Assembly: GCF_026212465.1 (NCBI RefSeq)
Contig: NC_080058.1
Coordinates: 1,325,501-1,389,500, forward strand
From: Amaranthus tricolor
Lineage: Eukaryota; Streptophyta; Magnoliopsida; Caryophyllales; Amaranthaceae
Direction: 5' to 3'
Length of the DNA: 64,000 bases
The notes under the pieces were generated by a model that saw only the letters and a list, made by a program, of their open reading frames with translations, did no database searches and was not told where the DNA came from. The stretch's first letter is position 1, and every line of letters starts with the position of its first letter. This document shows, piece after piece, positions 37,048 to 48,020 of the stretch. A program made the position numbers and the translations under genes.

Positions 37048-37408
37048 ATTTTTTCTTCAAATTCCTTCCCTGTCTTTTCGTTATCCAAACAAGGGATAAT
37101 CCATCCTTCCAAAGCTCATCATTTCTCTTTAACTAAACACAGTGTTAACGCCTAAACAAGTTTGTTGTTTTTGCTGTAGCATGTTTCGGTTTAACATAAA
37201 TGTTGTGTTTGAAGAACCTTTTCCGGAGTAAAGCTAACACATGATCTATATTTTTTTACTTTTAACTTGTGGGGATTTTCAGGTTGCTGGTTACTTGAAT
37301 AATGAAGAGGAACAACGCTTAAAGAAGGTGATCTGGGAGGATTTGAATTGGGAATACCTCCAGGTGATAACATTTTTTAACGGTCTTTTTCTTATAGGTT
37401 TTGGGTTA

Positions 37409-37660
37409 TGTCAAGGAACCAACTCAACCAAAAGCTTAAGCTGATGGTTGAAGCCCCAGGATATGTTATATACTCTAACACGCCCCCTCACACGAGAGCC
37501 CTTTGGGCTAGAAGTGTGGATGCAACACATGTTCTCCTCATACATGGTGCTCAATATTCCACTTTGAATGAGGGGTGGTTGAGATTTGAACCCGTGACCT
37601 TTTTGTCACATTAGCTTCTGATACCATGTCAAGGAACCAACTCAACCAAAAGCTTAAGCT
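37409..37660 (-). mobile_element. TRIM family A, clearest copy, 72-bp LTR
   Basis: One complete LTR, 37409-37480, has TG...CA ends (TGTCAAGGAACCAACTCAAC ... ATACTCTAACA). Next come the pyrimidine complement of the polypurine tract (CGCCCCCTCACACGAGAG) and about 120 bp of internal sequence. TTCTGATACCA (reverse complement TGGTATCAGAA, initiator-Met primer site) abuts the second LTR, which is cut at 37660 by the copia fragment. It lies between BRF1 remnant exons. Confidence 0.85.
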
Positions 37661-39112
37661 ATTCCAATCCGTAGAACTGGTCATACTAATAGTATTGTTG
37701 TTGGTAATGGTCATACTATTCTAATCCGTGGTTGTGGAAATACTACTTTGCCATCCCCTAATCCTCCGTTGTCTCTCTCTAATGTCCTACATACCCCAAA
37801 ACTCATTAAAAATCTTATTTCTGTTCGTCGATTTACCACTGATAATTTTGTGTCTGTTGAGTTTGACCCTTATGGTTTTTCTGTGAAGGACTATCGGACG
37901 GGGATGCCCATAATGAGATGTGATAGCAAAGGGGACCTTTATCCGCTCACTACCAATTTTTCTCGCTCTTCTCAATCAACCTTTACGGCGTTAGCTTCTC
38001 CTTTTTGGCATGCTCGACTGGGACATCCAGGACCTTCTATTTTAAAGACTTTTAGTAACAATAAAAGCATTGAATGTACTCAATCCTCTAGTTCTAATAT
38101 TTGTCATTCATGTGTACTTGGAAAACATATTAAATTGCCTTTTGTTTCTTCTACTTCTAATACTACTATGCCTTTTGATATTGTTCATAGTGACCTTTGG
38201 TCGTCACCCGTTTTGAGTACATCGGGTCACCGTTATTATATGCTTATTTTGGATGATTTCTCAAAATTTTTATGGACTTTTCCTTTAGCTAAGAAATCGG
38301 ATGTTTTTGATAAAGTCTTAGCATTTCAAGCATTAATTCAAACCCAATTTGAACGACCTATTAAGACTTTTCAATGTGATAATGGGAAGGAATATGATAA
38401 CGGATCTTTTTGGGCTATGTGTGAGTCTAATGGTATGACATTTCGTCTATCATGTCCTCACACCTCGTCTCAAAATGGGAAGGCCGAGAGAAAAATAAGG
38501 TCATTGAATAATATTATTCGCACCCTTCTTACACATGCCTCTTTACCTCCATCTTTTTGGCATCATGCGTTACAAATGGCTACTTATCTTCATAATATAA
38601 TTCCAAGTAAATTACTCGAGTCTAAGTCTCCTCTAGAGGTTCTTTATCAAAGAAAGCCGTCTTATTCTCATTTACGAATTTTTGGTTGCTTGTGTTATCC
38701 CCTTTTCCCATCCACTACTATTAATAAACTTCAACCTCGTTCAACACCTTGTGTTTTCTTGGGGTATCCATCTAATCATAGGGGTTACAAGTGTTATGAT
38801 TTATCTTCTCACAAGATTTTCATAAACCGACATGTTGTGTTTGATGAATCGATTTTTCCCTTTTCAAAGTTGCATAGACCCTCTTCTCACACATATGATT
38901 TTTTAGATGAAGGGCTTCATCCTTCTATAATTCACCATATGCAAACTTATTCTACACCGTTTGGGCAGCCTTCTACTGCAGCCCACACCTCTAATGGGCC
39001 AGCTACACCCACGAGCCCAATTCACAACCATCCTCCTCCTCCTCTTTCTGGGCCGTGTAATAATTCCAATCTTTCTGGCCCTTTATCAAAAGAAAAAAAA
39101 AGTTTAATTTAA
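37661..39112 (+). pseudogene. Ty1-copia fragment: pre-integrase and integrase, uninterrupted frame
   Basis: 484 codons open. It begins just after the protease region (VVGNGHTILIRG). The GAG-pre-integrase block follows (LWHARLGHP-like HARLGHPG, HxxC...CxxC zinc finger ending CHSCVLGKH). The integrase core has its DDE triad visible: D in HSDLWSSP, D in QCDNGKEY and E in NGKAERK. The conserved IFGCLCYPL and VFLGYPSNHRGYKCYDL segments come next. It ends in a Pro-rich tail and a stop at 39110-39112, before RT. gag, protease, RT, RNase H and both LTRs are absent, so this is a fragment despite the clean frame. Confidence 0.9.
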
Positions 39113-39254
39113 ACCCTTTTTTTAATTTTTTATTTTGTTATTACAAGGATAAAATAGGAGCCAATAAATGGCCGTGTTGGGGCTATTTAATCTTATGTTG
39201 TTGCTACTCATATATTTAAGTACGTTTAAAATTTGTTATTAACTAAGTAGTTAG

Positions 39255-39480
39255 TGCAATTCAATGAAAAGTTCAAGCCGATGATGGTTGAGATCTCACT
39301 ATATTTTATGTATTCTATTGCATCCTTTCACATAAAAATCTTTGGGCTAGAAATGTGTATTTCGTACAAGTTTTCTTTAGACTTGGCGTTATAAAGTTCA
39401 CTTTAAAGAAGGGTGGATGTTTGAACCTATGACTTGCCTCTGATATCATATCAGTGAACTTTCGCAACTAAAAGTCTAAA
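39255..39480 (-). mobile_element. TRIM family A, decayed copy
   Basis: Words of the family in the same order as 37409-37660: AAGCCGATGATGGTTGA, TTTGGGCTAGAAATGTG, and a primer-site-like CCTCTGATATCA followed by TCAGTGAACTTT. Heavily mutated. Confidence 0.55.
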
Positions 39481-39809
39481 TAAAAACAAAACTATAATTT
39501 TAAGCTTTGGTATTTGGTGCTCCAATATATTTTATATTCTATTATAATGTGTTAATTTTTAACCTAATTGTAACGCGAATGTTTAATAGTTTAAATTCAT
39601 TTTTATAGGAACGTCGACAAAAAAGAGTAGCTGAATCAATGACACCTAAAACTGCGGCAGAAGCAACTCATCAAATCTTGGCAAAAAAGGTATAGCTCCA
39701 ATTTGTGTTTTTTTTTTTTTCATTTAAGTATAATGGCTGATTAAATTATATGTCTTTTTATTTATGTGAAGTTGCATGTAATGTTTGTTTTTAAGGGTTA
39801 GAAAACAAC

Positions 39810-40063
39810 GGGAGTGTTTGGTAAAATAGTTTATTGGACAATTTTAACTTATTTTGACACAAATAGAGGGTTGAATGGTCAGACCAGCCAATGCTAATGT
39901 TTGGTAAACTAGTTGATTGAAACATCTTATTTTTACGAATAAGTTGTTTTGAACAAGCTGCTCATAGCAGTGAGTTCAAAATCAGCTGTTCAAACCAGTT
40001 AATAAAATTAACTGGTCAAATCAGTCACTATAATCAGCTATCAACCGTTTGTCAAACACCCCC
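39810..40063. mobile_element. MITE with GGGAGTGTTTGG ends
   Basis: 254 bp with terminal inverted repeats GGGAGTGTTTGGT and GTCAAACACCCCC and inverted subterminal words (GACCAGCC, AACTGGTC). A second copy is at 47232-47466 and an end fragment at 6703. No clear target duplication. It lies in an intron of the BRF1 remnant. Confidence 0.65.
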
Positions 40064-41057
40064 AACATCTTTATTAGTGTTATCATTGATAATATAAAAG
40101 TTGTGTACATTCAACCCTTTCAAACCCCGCCTTTGGCGCGAGCCACTTAATGGCATCGGTGTAACGGAATGATATTATTGTTAATTCAAGTTTTTTTTTA
40201 AAAAAAAATTTAACTTCTACTTACTATATTTCCATTGTTGGTTTTTAGAGGCACAGCTCAAAAATCAACAATGACAGATTGAAGGAACTGTTTGATGAGC
40301 CTGTAAGTATTTAATTTTCCCCCTTTATTCTTATTGAGTAATTCCTTGTATGTTAATATTTGCATCATTTGAACATTTGCGTTTACGGTAAACATCTTCA
40401 ATTATCTAACATCAAATTTTATCAAAATTGATGTTACGAAATTAGACATCGTGATTTTGAATCTAATAAAATATTCATTAGATTTTAAGCCGTTTATATT
40501 CTAACTAATACAAAAAAAAAAAATCCAACTAAAATATTTAAAAATAGCAAAACACTTCTAAAAAATTTTATATTTTGACAAAAAAAATCATTAATCATTT
40601 CCGATAATCATCAATAATCTCAAACCTAATATTAAAATTTTTTAAAAATTGAATTTTATTAATTTTATTAGTAGTTGGTTTTCACTATAGAATTACCCGT
40701 ATACGGAGGAGGTAAGTATATTAATGTTCACAATACACTTTCCATTGTATTATTTGTTAGAAGTTTGAGGGATTTCTTGATTCAAAGAAGAGTCGGACAG
40801 AAACTGATGTAGAAGATAATCAAACATTAAGTAGCAAAATTGATACCGAAATTACAAATAAGGTTGAATCCAAGACGTTGGATGAAAATGAAGAACACGA
40901 ATATAACCAAGATGATTCATATTACTATGTTGATGAACGGTTTATCTTAACTTTGTTTGATTATGTTAACATGAAAGTCACATATCATATTTATATAAAT
41001 CATACAAAATATTTTTTATTAAAGGGTAGGTTAAAGAAAGGGAAATCAGCTAAGTGA

Positions 41058-41704
41058 GGATTGAAGTGATGACTTGTTACAGGGCCGGCTTTTTACAAGA
41101 GTAGTATGAGCAACGACTCAAGGCCCTGTTATTTTGAGGGGCCTGAATTTTTTATATGTTTAATTTTAGTTTATAATATTAATTAAAAACGAGCTATGCA
41201 ATTTTTGTGAAGATGAAAAAGTGAAAATATAATAAATGACAATGATTTTTCATAATTATTGGTCATTTGTACTCTTGGTAATGACTAGTAGTTATTTGTT
41301 TTTGGATTATAGATTAGTGGATATAATTTGTTATTTTTTCATCGATAATCATTGTGTTTAATTAACTAGATAATGATATTTTTAATTTATTCAATTTTCT
41401 AGGCTAATAGGTTAATATATTGAGCATATTGTTACGTTAAAAAGCTAGGCATGACGTTCGTCTTGTAAGAATGCATTGTTTCTTCACATACGCTTAGGTT
41501 TAAAAAATGTCCAAAACGACCCTGCTTGTACTAAAAAAGTGATTATTATTACTCTAGCTAGTACAAGACTAGATTTTCAATGATTTATTAATTATTACCA
41601 TGTAATCCCACCAATAAAAATAAACACAAGAGCTCGTTAATTATAGTGAAAGTTTTACGAATAAGTATATAGAACTTTTTATTAAAATCATAAAGCATAA
41701 GTAT
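41058..41704. other. Between BRF1 remnant and JIP-A: hAT-like end, AT-rich
   Basis: 41083-41160 (CAGGGCCGGC, CTCAAGGCCCTG, GGGGCCTGAA) looks like one end of a CAGGGCCGG-type hAT element. The rest is AT-rich and should include the JIP-A 3'UTR on the minus strand. Confidence 0.4.
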
Positions 41705-43105
41705 TCAAGCAACGGAATGATCAAAGCTCGCACGGATTAAAGCCAGTTTGTCACCGTAATCCTTGATTTCCGCAGCTGCCGAAGCGCCTGTTTCGCCGTC
41801 AGAATAACGACTAACACTCCGAGATGCATCTAGTTTTTGTTCAATTTCAGTCCATTCCATCTTCATAAGCTTTACTAGATTTCCAGCTTCTGCATATACC
41901 TAGAAACCAATGCATGTAATAGACCGACTGATCAAATGCATATCAATGGAGTATATAACATATTTTGAAGCTACAATATAACAAAGGTTTAAGAATAAAT
42001 TTTTCTATAAAAGCTAAAATAAATTATTTTTCCTTTTTAATGGAGCTGCATCTGAAAAGATATATATAAAAAATCTCTTTTAGCTCCAATCATCAACTCC
42101 TTTTTAGCTCACCCAAAATATTTATATTTTATTGCAAAAACTCTAAAGGCTCGTTTAGTTGTTAAATGGTCGTAAATAATAATGAAAATAATTTCAAATA
42201 AAATTTTGATCATGAAAATATTCTTTTGTCATTACCACTTAATATCAATTCTTTTTCTCTCATGAGAATAATTTTTCTTCGTCATTCCTAGTTTTGACTT
42301 TGACGTTTTTTGTGTCATGAGAATACGAAGAAACTCTTTTTCTCTTTGTGCATGGCTTTATGTTTTTTGGGTAAATTTAAACACTTTCCTCTAACCCTTT
42401 TTTTGGAGAGCATAAGTATGAATTGTCCATTACTTTCTCAGTCGACCATGTTTTCGATTGGAATATGGGTTGATGATTACGAGTCTATCACATCTTTAAA
42501 TGAAAATGTTTTAGAATAAATTTATTAAAAAAAAAATGATTGAAACAAAACAAAAGATGATCATTAAATTTCTCAAGAAATTTTCCAACTAGACTTCAAT
42601 AAACTTAAACTCAATTACCATCCCACCTTTTGATACCGACAAACAAAACAGACGATAAGCGGATGCATATGATTTAACATACCTTGCTAGGTTCATTGGA
42701 ATTATCAGGCTTGTACCAAGCCAAAAGCCACCCAAGCTTAAGAGTAGTACCGTCATAATGACCATACATCATCGCACCTTTAGACCCTACAACAATAGGA
42801 ATATTCCCATGCGTAGGAGCACCTTGATGCACAAAACCACCATTCGCATGTCCAAAAATAGTCTTATTATTATCAGCTAATTTGGCTATGAATTGTCCTT
42901 TCCAGTCGTGAGATTTGATAAGCATTATTCCACGTTTTTGTTGATTCTTGATTACGCCTGTAACCAAAGCTAACTCTCGATTACCCTTCCCATTGTTGAT
43001 GTCGTTTGATATGGAAGCTTGTGTTTTCTTTACTGCTTGATCTACCTTTGATTTCTCCTCCTCGGTTACTTGGGTCGTTACACGAACTTCTTGTGCGGAC
43101 GTCAT
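41705..43105 (-). CDS. 23 kDa jasmonate-induced-protein-like gene, copy A
   Basis: Exon 1 43105-42683 and exon 2 41899-41705 (donor AAG/GTATGT, acceptor TTTCTAG; phase 0), 618 nt, 205 aa. A polar, helix-prone N-terminus (EEEKSKVDQAVKK) leads into a conserved core (LALVTGVIKNQQKRGIM, GGFVHQGAP, PIVVGSKGAMMYG, LGWLLAWYKPD). Exon 2 encodes EAGNLVKLMKMEWTEIEQKL and an Ala/Asp-rich end. No signal peptide or membrane segment, so probably cytosolic. The family is named from barley JIP23 and an Atriplex homologue, proteins that accumulate under jasmonate, salt or drought; the biochemical role is unknown. An untranslated leader exon lies at about 43738-43655. Intact. Confidence 0.85.
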
Positions 43106-43334
43106 TTTTAAATTGTTATTCTTCTGTCTCCTTAAATTTGCAACAATCAACAATTATTACTTTCTCCATTTTATTTTACTCGTTACACTAGGATTTTGCA
43201 CAAGAATTAAGAGATATATGTAATGCTAATGATGTATGGGGTATTTAGATAAAAAGCAGGGGCAAAATAAACAAACTTAAATCACATACATGTATATTTT
43301 CTTGTTGAATTCATAGAATATATTACATTTTGTT

Positions 43335-43612
43335 AACCATCAACTTAAGTTTTAGATTGAATTGATTTCTCTACATAGTATTAAAAGCTAAAGTGATAGA
43401 AATGTCACAATTTTAAATTTCATCATTCTCTGACTTCAAGTGAATAATTAGCATTATATAAGAGAAAGATATGTATTGAATTCTCAATTCTAGTCTAAAA
43501 AACTCCCGTATGTATGTGCATGATAGAGTATATAATATGTTATAGATCGCTACAATCATCAGCTTAAATTTTAGATTGCTTGACAATAATTATCTACACA
43601 TGATACATGTAA
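43335..43612 (+). mobile_element. TRIM family A copy in the JIP-A 5'UTR intron
   Basis: AACCATCAACTTAAGTTTTAGATTGAA (5' LTR end, worn) is followed by a TAGTATTAAAAGC primer-site-like run. Internal words follow (GACTTCAAGTGAATAATTAG), then a second LTR starting GATAGAGTATATAATATG and ending near TGCTTGACA. Confidence 0.6.
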
Positions 43613-43654
43613 GAATACATTTATATGAAGTTAAATAAGAGAAATTATACTCAC

Positions 43655-43775
43655 CAAAAACCCTTGGTGTTACCAATTGTTGATCTATGTGAAGGCAAAA
43701 GTTGCTAGCTAGGTTGCGTACTTGTGTATGTGTATGCATTATGTGCTAGTAATTGCTAGTGATCTTTTTATACTT
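43655..43775 (-). promoter_or_regulatory. JIP-A core promoter and untranslated first exon
   Basis: Minus-strand GTATAAAAAG at 43765-43774 is a TATA box. About 30 bp on, a leader runs to a strong donor (TTTTTG/GTGAGT) at 43655/43654, giving a 5'UTR intron that ends before the ATG at 43105. The same layout occurs at the other two JIP copies. Confidence 0.6.
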
Positions 43776-45232
43776 TCATTCAATTGATTTCTTTTCTAAA
43801 AGATTATAAAATTTATTCTCTTTTATCATCAAGTGTGCTACTTGTCTAATCTATATGCACATGGAATATTACAAGTCATCATAACACGGGTCTATTCTAA
43901 AAATTAGTTATTCATAAAGAATTATTTATCTGGTCTTAAATTAATGATTCTTATATTTTTTAAATTGAATCTTATTTTGAATATGAAGAATTATTTATCT
44001 GGTCCTAAATTAATGATTCTTATTTTTTTTTAATTGAATCTTATTTTGAATGGGACATGTAAAATTTGATTCTCCTTCCCTAATTAATCCTTCCCTTAGC
44101 ATCAATTTATTCATGCATCCAAAAGTTTTTATTGAAAATATTATTTTGAAAAGTATTCTTTTTGCGATGATTGATTCGATGGATTGATTCGATGTTCTTG
44201 TTTCCAAATTTACATATTTAATAACATTCTATCAACGAAGTTCATTTGAGCTCTATTATGATTTAGACACGTACGTGCAAAAAAAAATATCAAAATGATT
44301 GTTTAGAATAAAATAAATAAATCACATTTCATAATTAATTTAGACAAGTCGATGTAAAAAATATAAGACTAAATTCTAACAATAAGACAAAATTATTTGA
44401 CCCAGTTCTAGATCCTAGACCATCCTATAAGTCATAAACATATGTCATGATTGATTAACAAGGACAAAGCGGTCTATCGCACAAACGCTAAAATTGTTTA
44501 GGATCTAAACATTTATTTCATATGTAGATTGAAATCAACTCGAATATAAAATTTAGATATCGTTTGCATTTGTTGCTATATAATTTATGTTTTTTTATAA
44601 AATAGTATCAAACTATAACCAACAAAAAAAAAAGAGTATTATATTATTTATTAGGCCTTAAGTTTTTAGAAACTCTTTTTATCCTTCAATTCGAAGCACA
44701 AAAATAAATCCGAAAATAAACTAGACTGCCCATCCAAGTAATATAAAAATAAATATGTGTCACTTTACACGCGCTACAGGTCTCAATCTCTAAAGACGCG
44801 CATTACATGGTAAAGGCCATCCAACTCCTCTATCTAATTTTCTTGTTCTATGTAATAGGAAGATTACGGTATCCGCTTAAAAAAATCAATTAATACAACT
44901 TATTAACATATAATCTTTATATATTGAAATTATTTTATCGTAAGATAATCTTTCACGAAAGTTGGTATTGTGACAATAACAATGTCACAATTATTGCCAC
45001 CATTCCAATTATTCATGTTAAATTTAAACACACAAAGATTATATCATTTTCTAACGAAGAGCAAGTTGAGGCAGTACTCAAGAGACCTTGATGTAAAATT
45101 TGTTCCCTTACATAATCAGCATGCAAATATTTTTATTAAAGCCTAATTCATATATATATTACAAAACCAAAGAATATTATTTATTTTACTTTGACATGAT
45201 CATAATAATAGTAATGATAATACATTATATAG
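43775..45232. other. Intergenic between JIP-A and JIP-B, repeats only
   Basis: A tandem duplication of about 66 bp (GAATTATTTATCTGGTC... at 43919 and 43986). A hAT-type MITE relative at about 44446-44740 starts CATGATTGATTAACAAGGAC, without a clear target duplication. No gene. Confidence 0.5.
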
Positions 45233-45268
45233 TAATTAGTAATTAGTAATTAGTAATTAGTAATAATA
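45233..45268. repeat. (TAATTAG)n microsatellite
   Basis: About five tandem copies of a 7-bp unit just downstream of JIP-B exon 2. Confidence 0.85.
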
Positions 45269-45504
45269 GATGCATCACATTCTTGGTCTTAAATTATATT
45301 TGTAGTCGTTGGGCAAATTAAGCTTAATTTTCATTCCAATCCAATCCGTTTTCATCAGCTCTTCCAGCGGCCCAGCTTTCACAAACACCTGCAGATCATA
45401 CACCATTTAGTTACTACGTTTTAGGCCAACCACCGCAATCATCTATGCTTTAACGTATTGATAATAAATTAAATACAAACAAATGGAAGCATGGTTATAT
45501 ATCA

Positions 45505-45990
45505 AATTAATTTCGATTCTGATTGACGATTTTACGACTCTACGAGCGATCCACAATGATCAAGTAGGATTTTAATAATGACAGAATCGTACAATACCAA
45601 GATTAAGAACGAACGAATATAATAATGGGATCATAATACGATTCCGCGATCGTACAATCTTACGATTCGATCCGATAAGGATAATCTTAATCATAAAAAA
45701 TTCTTATATTCTAGCTTTTGCTAACATATAATTAAGTATAAGTTAAAATATATCATCATTACAATTATAAAAATTCATGTATTATAATTCGCAGTTCAAA
45801 AAGGATTATTATTAAAAGTATTCATTTTAATCAATATTACAAGATGAAAGTCAAATAATTACAGCTCAAAAACTCTAAATATAAACTTAATTAAATGAAC
45901 AAATATGATTAATAATCAATTATCTTATAACATATCAAAACATATTTGTAGGATCTAACGATCCTACTATTCAATTCTACCGATTTCGAT
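45505..45990. repeat. GATCC/GGATCG-rich repeat in JIP-B intron
   Basis: Words such as CGATTCGATCC, GTAGGATC, AACGATCCTACTATTC and TTTCGATCCTACAC recur at both ends of the stretch, like those at 1655-1790. Probably a non-coding mobile repeat; family unknown. Confidence 0.4.
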
Positions 45991-46003
45991 CCTACACTAA
46001 TCA

Positions 46004-46285
46004 TGTTAAATTAAGCTGAATTTATTATCAATGCCAGCATATAATCAAAAAACACAAGGTGAACACACTTTATAAGCAAGGAGATACCATCCAAAACCAT
46101 ATGACAATGAGAAGAAGGGCTCCAATGACTTAATTATAAAGTGTGCACGCCATCTTTAAGTTAATCCACGTGGGATAAATCATTCCAACATCTCATCACA
46201 TATGAACCCCCATTAAGTTTGCATGTAAGAGCAATCAATATATTAGGGTAAGAACGCCATTCTTTTCAGACCTACTACTTTTATC
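46004..46285 (-). mobile_element. TRIM family B, LTR plus part of the internal region
   Basis: LTR 46004-46190 (TGTTAAATTAAGCTG ... CATTCCAACA), then the polypurine complement and the family's internal words (GAACCCCCATTAAGTTTGCATG, GAACGCCATTCTTTTC). The second LTR is missing. It lies in the JIP-B intron. Confidence 0.7.
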
Positions 46286-46829
46286 CTAGGTAGTATATAA
46301 TCTCGATTATAATAACCTGAATACAAGAGGGATCAATGAATAATGTGCGCGGGAGCGTAAAATGAGAACTGGGACAAACCTTAACGTCACTCTCACTGTG
46401 CCAAGCCAAGAGCAGGAATACCATTGTCATAAGTACCATAGATCAATGCAGCTTTGCACCCCTGAATGACTGGGCCAATGCCACCAGCAGCAGGCCAATC
46501 AAATCCAAATTAACTTCTGCAAAAAGTTACCACTCCCACCATTTTTGATATTGTCAGAAGGATTGATAAGGAATTCCCCAGACTGATTCAATGTTCTGTT
46601 AAGCGAAATGGGTCGTGTGGGCAGTGTATTTCTGATGTTACCAGCAACAAGATACATATGACTCTGCACATTAGCCTTGCTTGTGTTTTTGTTGCTTTCG
46701 AATAAGGCCTTTGCATCCTTTAGTGCCTTGCTGATTTCTGCTTTCTGGTTGTCATTGAATTGGACTTGCTGTGCAGAAGCCATTGCTGATTTCTCCTTTA
46801 GTACCTAAGTACAGATAAATTTGTTTCGG

Positions 46830-47190
46830 GGCTTGTTAGACGGGCTTGGGCTCACAAACCCACGGGTGATAGTTTTGACATGCATGCAAATTTGGTGGGG
46901 TTTATTCTTTCTCAAAATCATTTGGTATGTAAATGGATTATCCATCAAGTATTATATATAAGTGTAAAACTCACTAATTTAGCGATGTGGTATTTTCTTC
47001 ATGTGAAGTATTTCTAACAGGGTTTGTACACAACAAAATTCGCATGAAAGGAGAGTTGGTTTCACATAAACCTGATGAGGTTCCATGATTCTAAAACCAA
47101 TTTGTAATAGGAGTAGTAGCCTATCAAACTTATATGTTAGTCGACCTCCATCTAATTGATGCATTGCTCGATGTGATCACATGTGAGTTA
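46830..47190 (-). repeat. LTR-like repeat remnants in the JIP-B 5'UTR intron
   Basis: 46836-46960 shares CACAAACCCACGGGTGATAG with the repeat at 5090-5342. 47020-47190 shares GGGTTTGTACACAACA, AGGAGAGTTGG and CCTGATGAGGTTCCATGAT with 2373-2822. Both are non-coding. Confidence 0.5.
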
Positions 47191-47231
47191 TAAAAAATAA
47201 TTTAATTTGATCAAAATAAAAGATAATAATT

Positions 47232-47466
47232 CTAATAGCTCTATTTGGCAACAATCGGTAATCAATAACTGATTATAGTGAATGATTTGAATAAATGATT
47301 TTATAAATTGGTTTGACCAGTTATGAGCAGCTTGTGCGAAAACAACTTATTCATAACATTAAGTTGTTTCAACCAGCTAATTTACCAAAATTTGCATTGC
47401 ATGGTTCAACCACCCAATCCTTAAAATAAGTTAAAATTATCTGATAAACTATTTTGCCAAACACCT
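47232..47466. mobile_element. MITE with CTATTTGGCAA ends
   Basis: Same family as 39810-40063 in reverse, with ends GCTCTATTTGGCAA and TTGCCAAACACCTC and shared inner words (TTGACCAGTTATGAGCAGCTT, CTTATTCATAA). Confidence 0.6.
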
Positions 47467-47547
47467 CTTATTCTTATTATAAAACTACAATCAAAAGCAA
47501 ATAAGTATTAATTAAGAGATTAATGCATAGGAGCTTGGAGCTAGTAC

Positions 47548-47642
47548 CTTTAGCCTTCAAGTAATACAGTGTATGAAGAAGCTTATGTTTTGCACTGCAA
47601 GATGGCCCTTAATTAGGTGATAACAATTGTACGTATTTATAG
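47548..47642 (-). promoter_or_regulatory. JIP-B core promoter and untranslated first exon
   Basis: Minus-strand CCTATAAATAC (47633-47642) is a TATA box. The leader runs to donor GGCTAAAG/GTACTA at 47548/47547. Confidence 0.55.
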
Positions 47643-47696
47643 GGTTTAGATGGGTTATATTTAGATGGCCGGATCTGACTTAGTGTATGCAAACAT

Positions 47697-47825
47697 ATTA
47701 TCAGTAAAATATGAGGTGCATATATTTTATAAGCTAATGAGAGTCCAACTCAAAATTATATGACTATGGAAAGAAAGACTCTTATAATGACTTATAAAAT
47801 ATACATGTTAATTTTAATTATCGTT
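47697..47825 (-). mobile_element. TRIM family B LTR remnant
   Basis: Decayed LTR with TTTTATAAGCTAATGAGAG, CAAAATTATATGAC and GACTTATAAAATATACATG in family order, directly upstream of the JIP-B promoter. Confidence 0.45.
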
Positions 47826-48020
47826 GTAGTACAAACATCACAACAGGATGGTATAAATTCATAAGTGGATGTAATTTTTTTAATTAAAAAAACAAACAAA
47901 TAAGAATAACTTTGGAAAATAGCATGTTTATGTATCAGATACTTCCTCTATATTATTATAGTTGTTGCAATTTCTTTTTCAACGGTTTATTACTTATTAT
48001 TTAACGAATTCAGTCAATAA

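Larger units (their letters stand above)
37283..41057 (+). pseudogene. BRF1-like TFIIIB subunit, C-terminal exons only
   Basis: Four exon-like pieces with GT-AG borders and joining phases: 37283-37363 (VAGYLNNEEEQRLKKVIWED), 39609-39689 (ERRQKRVAE, then KTAAEATHQILAKK), 40249-40302 (RHSSKINNDRLKELFDEP) and 40761-41057 (KFEGFLDSKKSR, then an acidic Asp/Tyr-rich tail to TGA). These match the TBP-binding homology block of BRF1, which brings RNA polymerase III to tRNA and 5S genes. The zinc ribbon and cyclin repeats of a ~600-residue BRF1 are nowhere upstream. The alanine-rich linker I would expect between the first two pieces is also missing. There, a TRIM and a Ty1-copia fragment occupy the gap. 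I call it a gene remnant; a short transcribed product cannot be excluded. Confidence 0.75.
45275..46783 (-). pseudogene. 23 kDa jasmonate-induced-protein-like gene, copy B, frameshifted
   Basis: Exon 1 46783-46380 starts intact (MASAQQVQFNDNQKAEISKA). It loses frame near 46500, after KNGGSGNF: the family core resumes in another frame (FDWPAAGGIGPVIQGCKAAL, IYGTYDNG). It shifts again near 46405, where the LGWLLAW box is shortened to LGLA by a small deletion. Exon 2 45388-45275 (VFVKAGPLEELMKTDWIGMK) diverges and stops about 25 residues early. Intron, splice sites, TATA box and leader exon are still recognisable. A TRIM family B LTR lies in the intron. Most likely a recently dead copy of the family. 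Confidence 0.8.
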
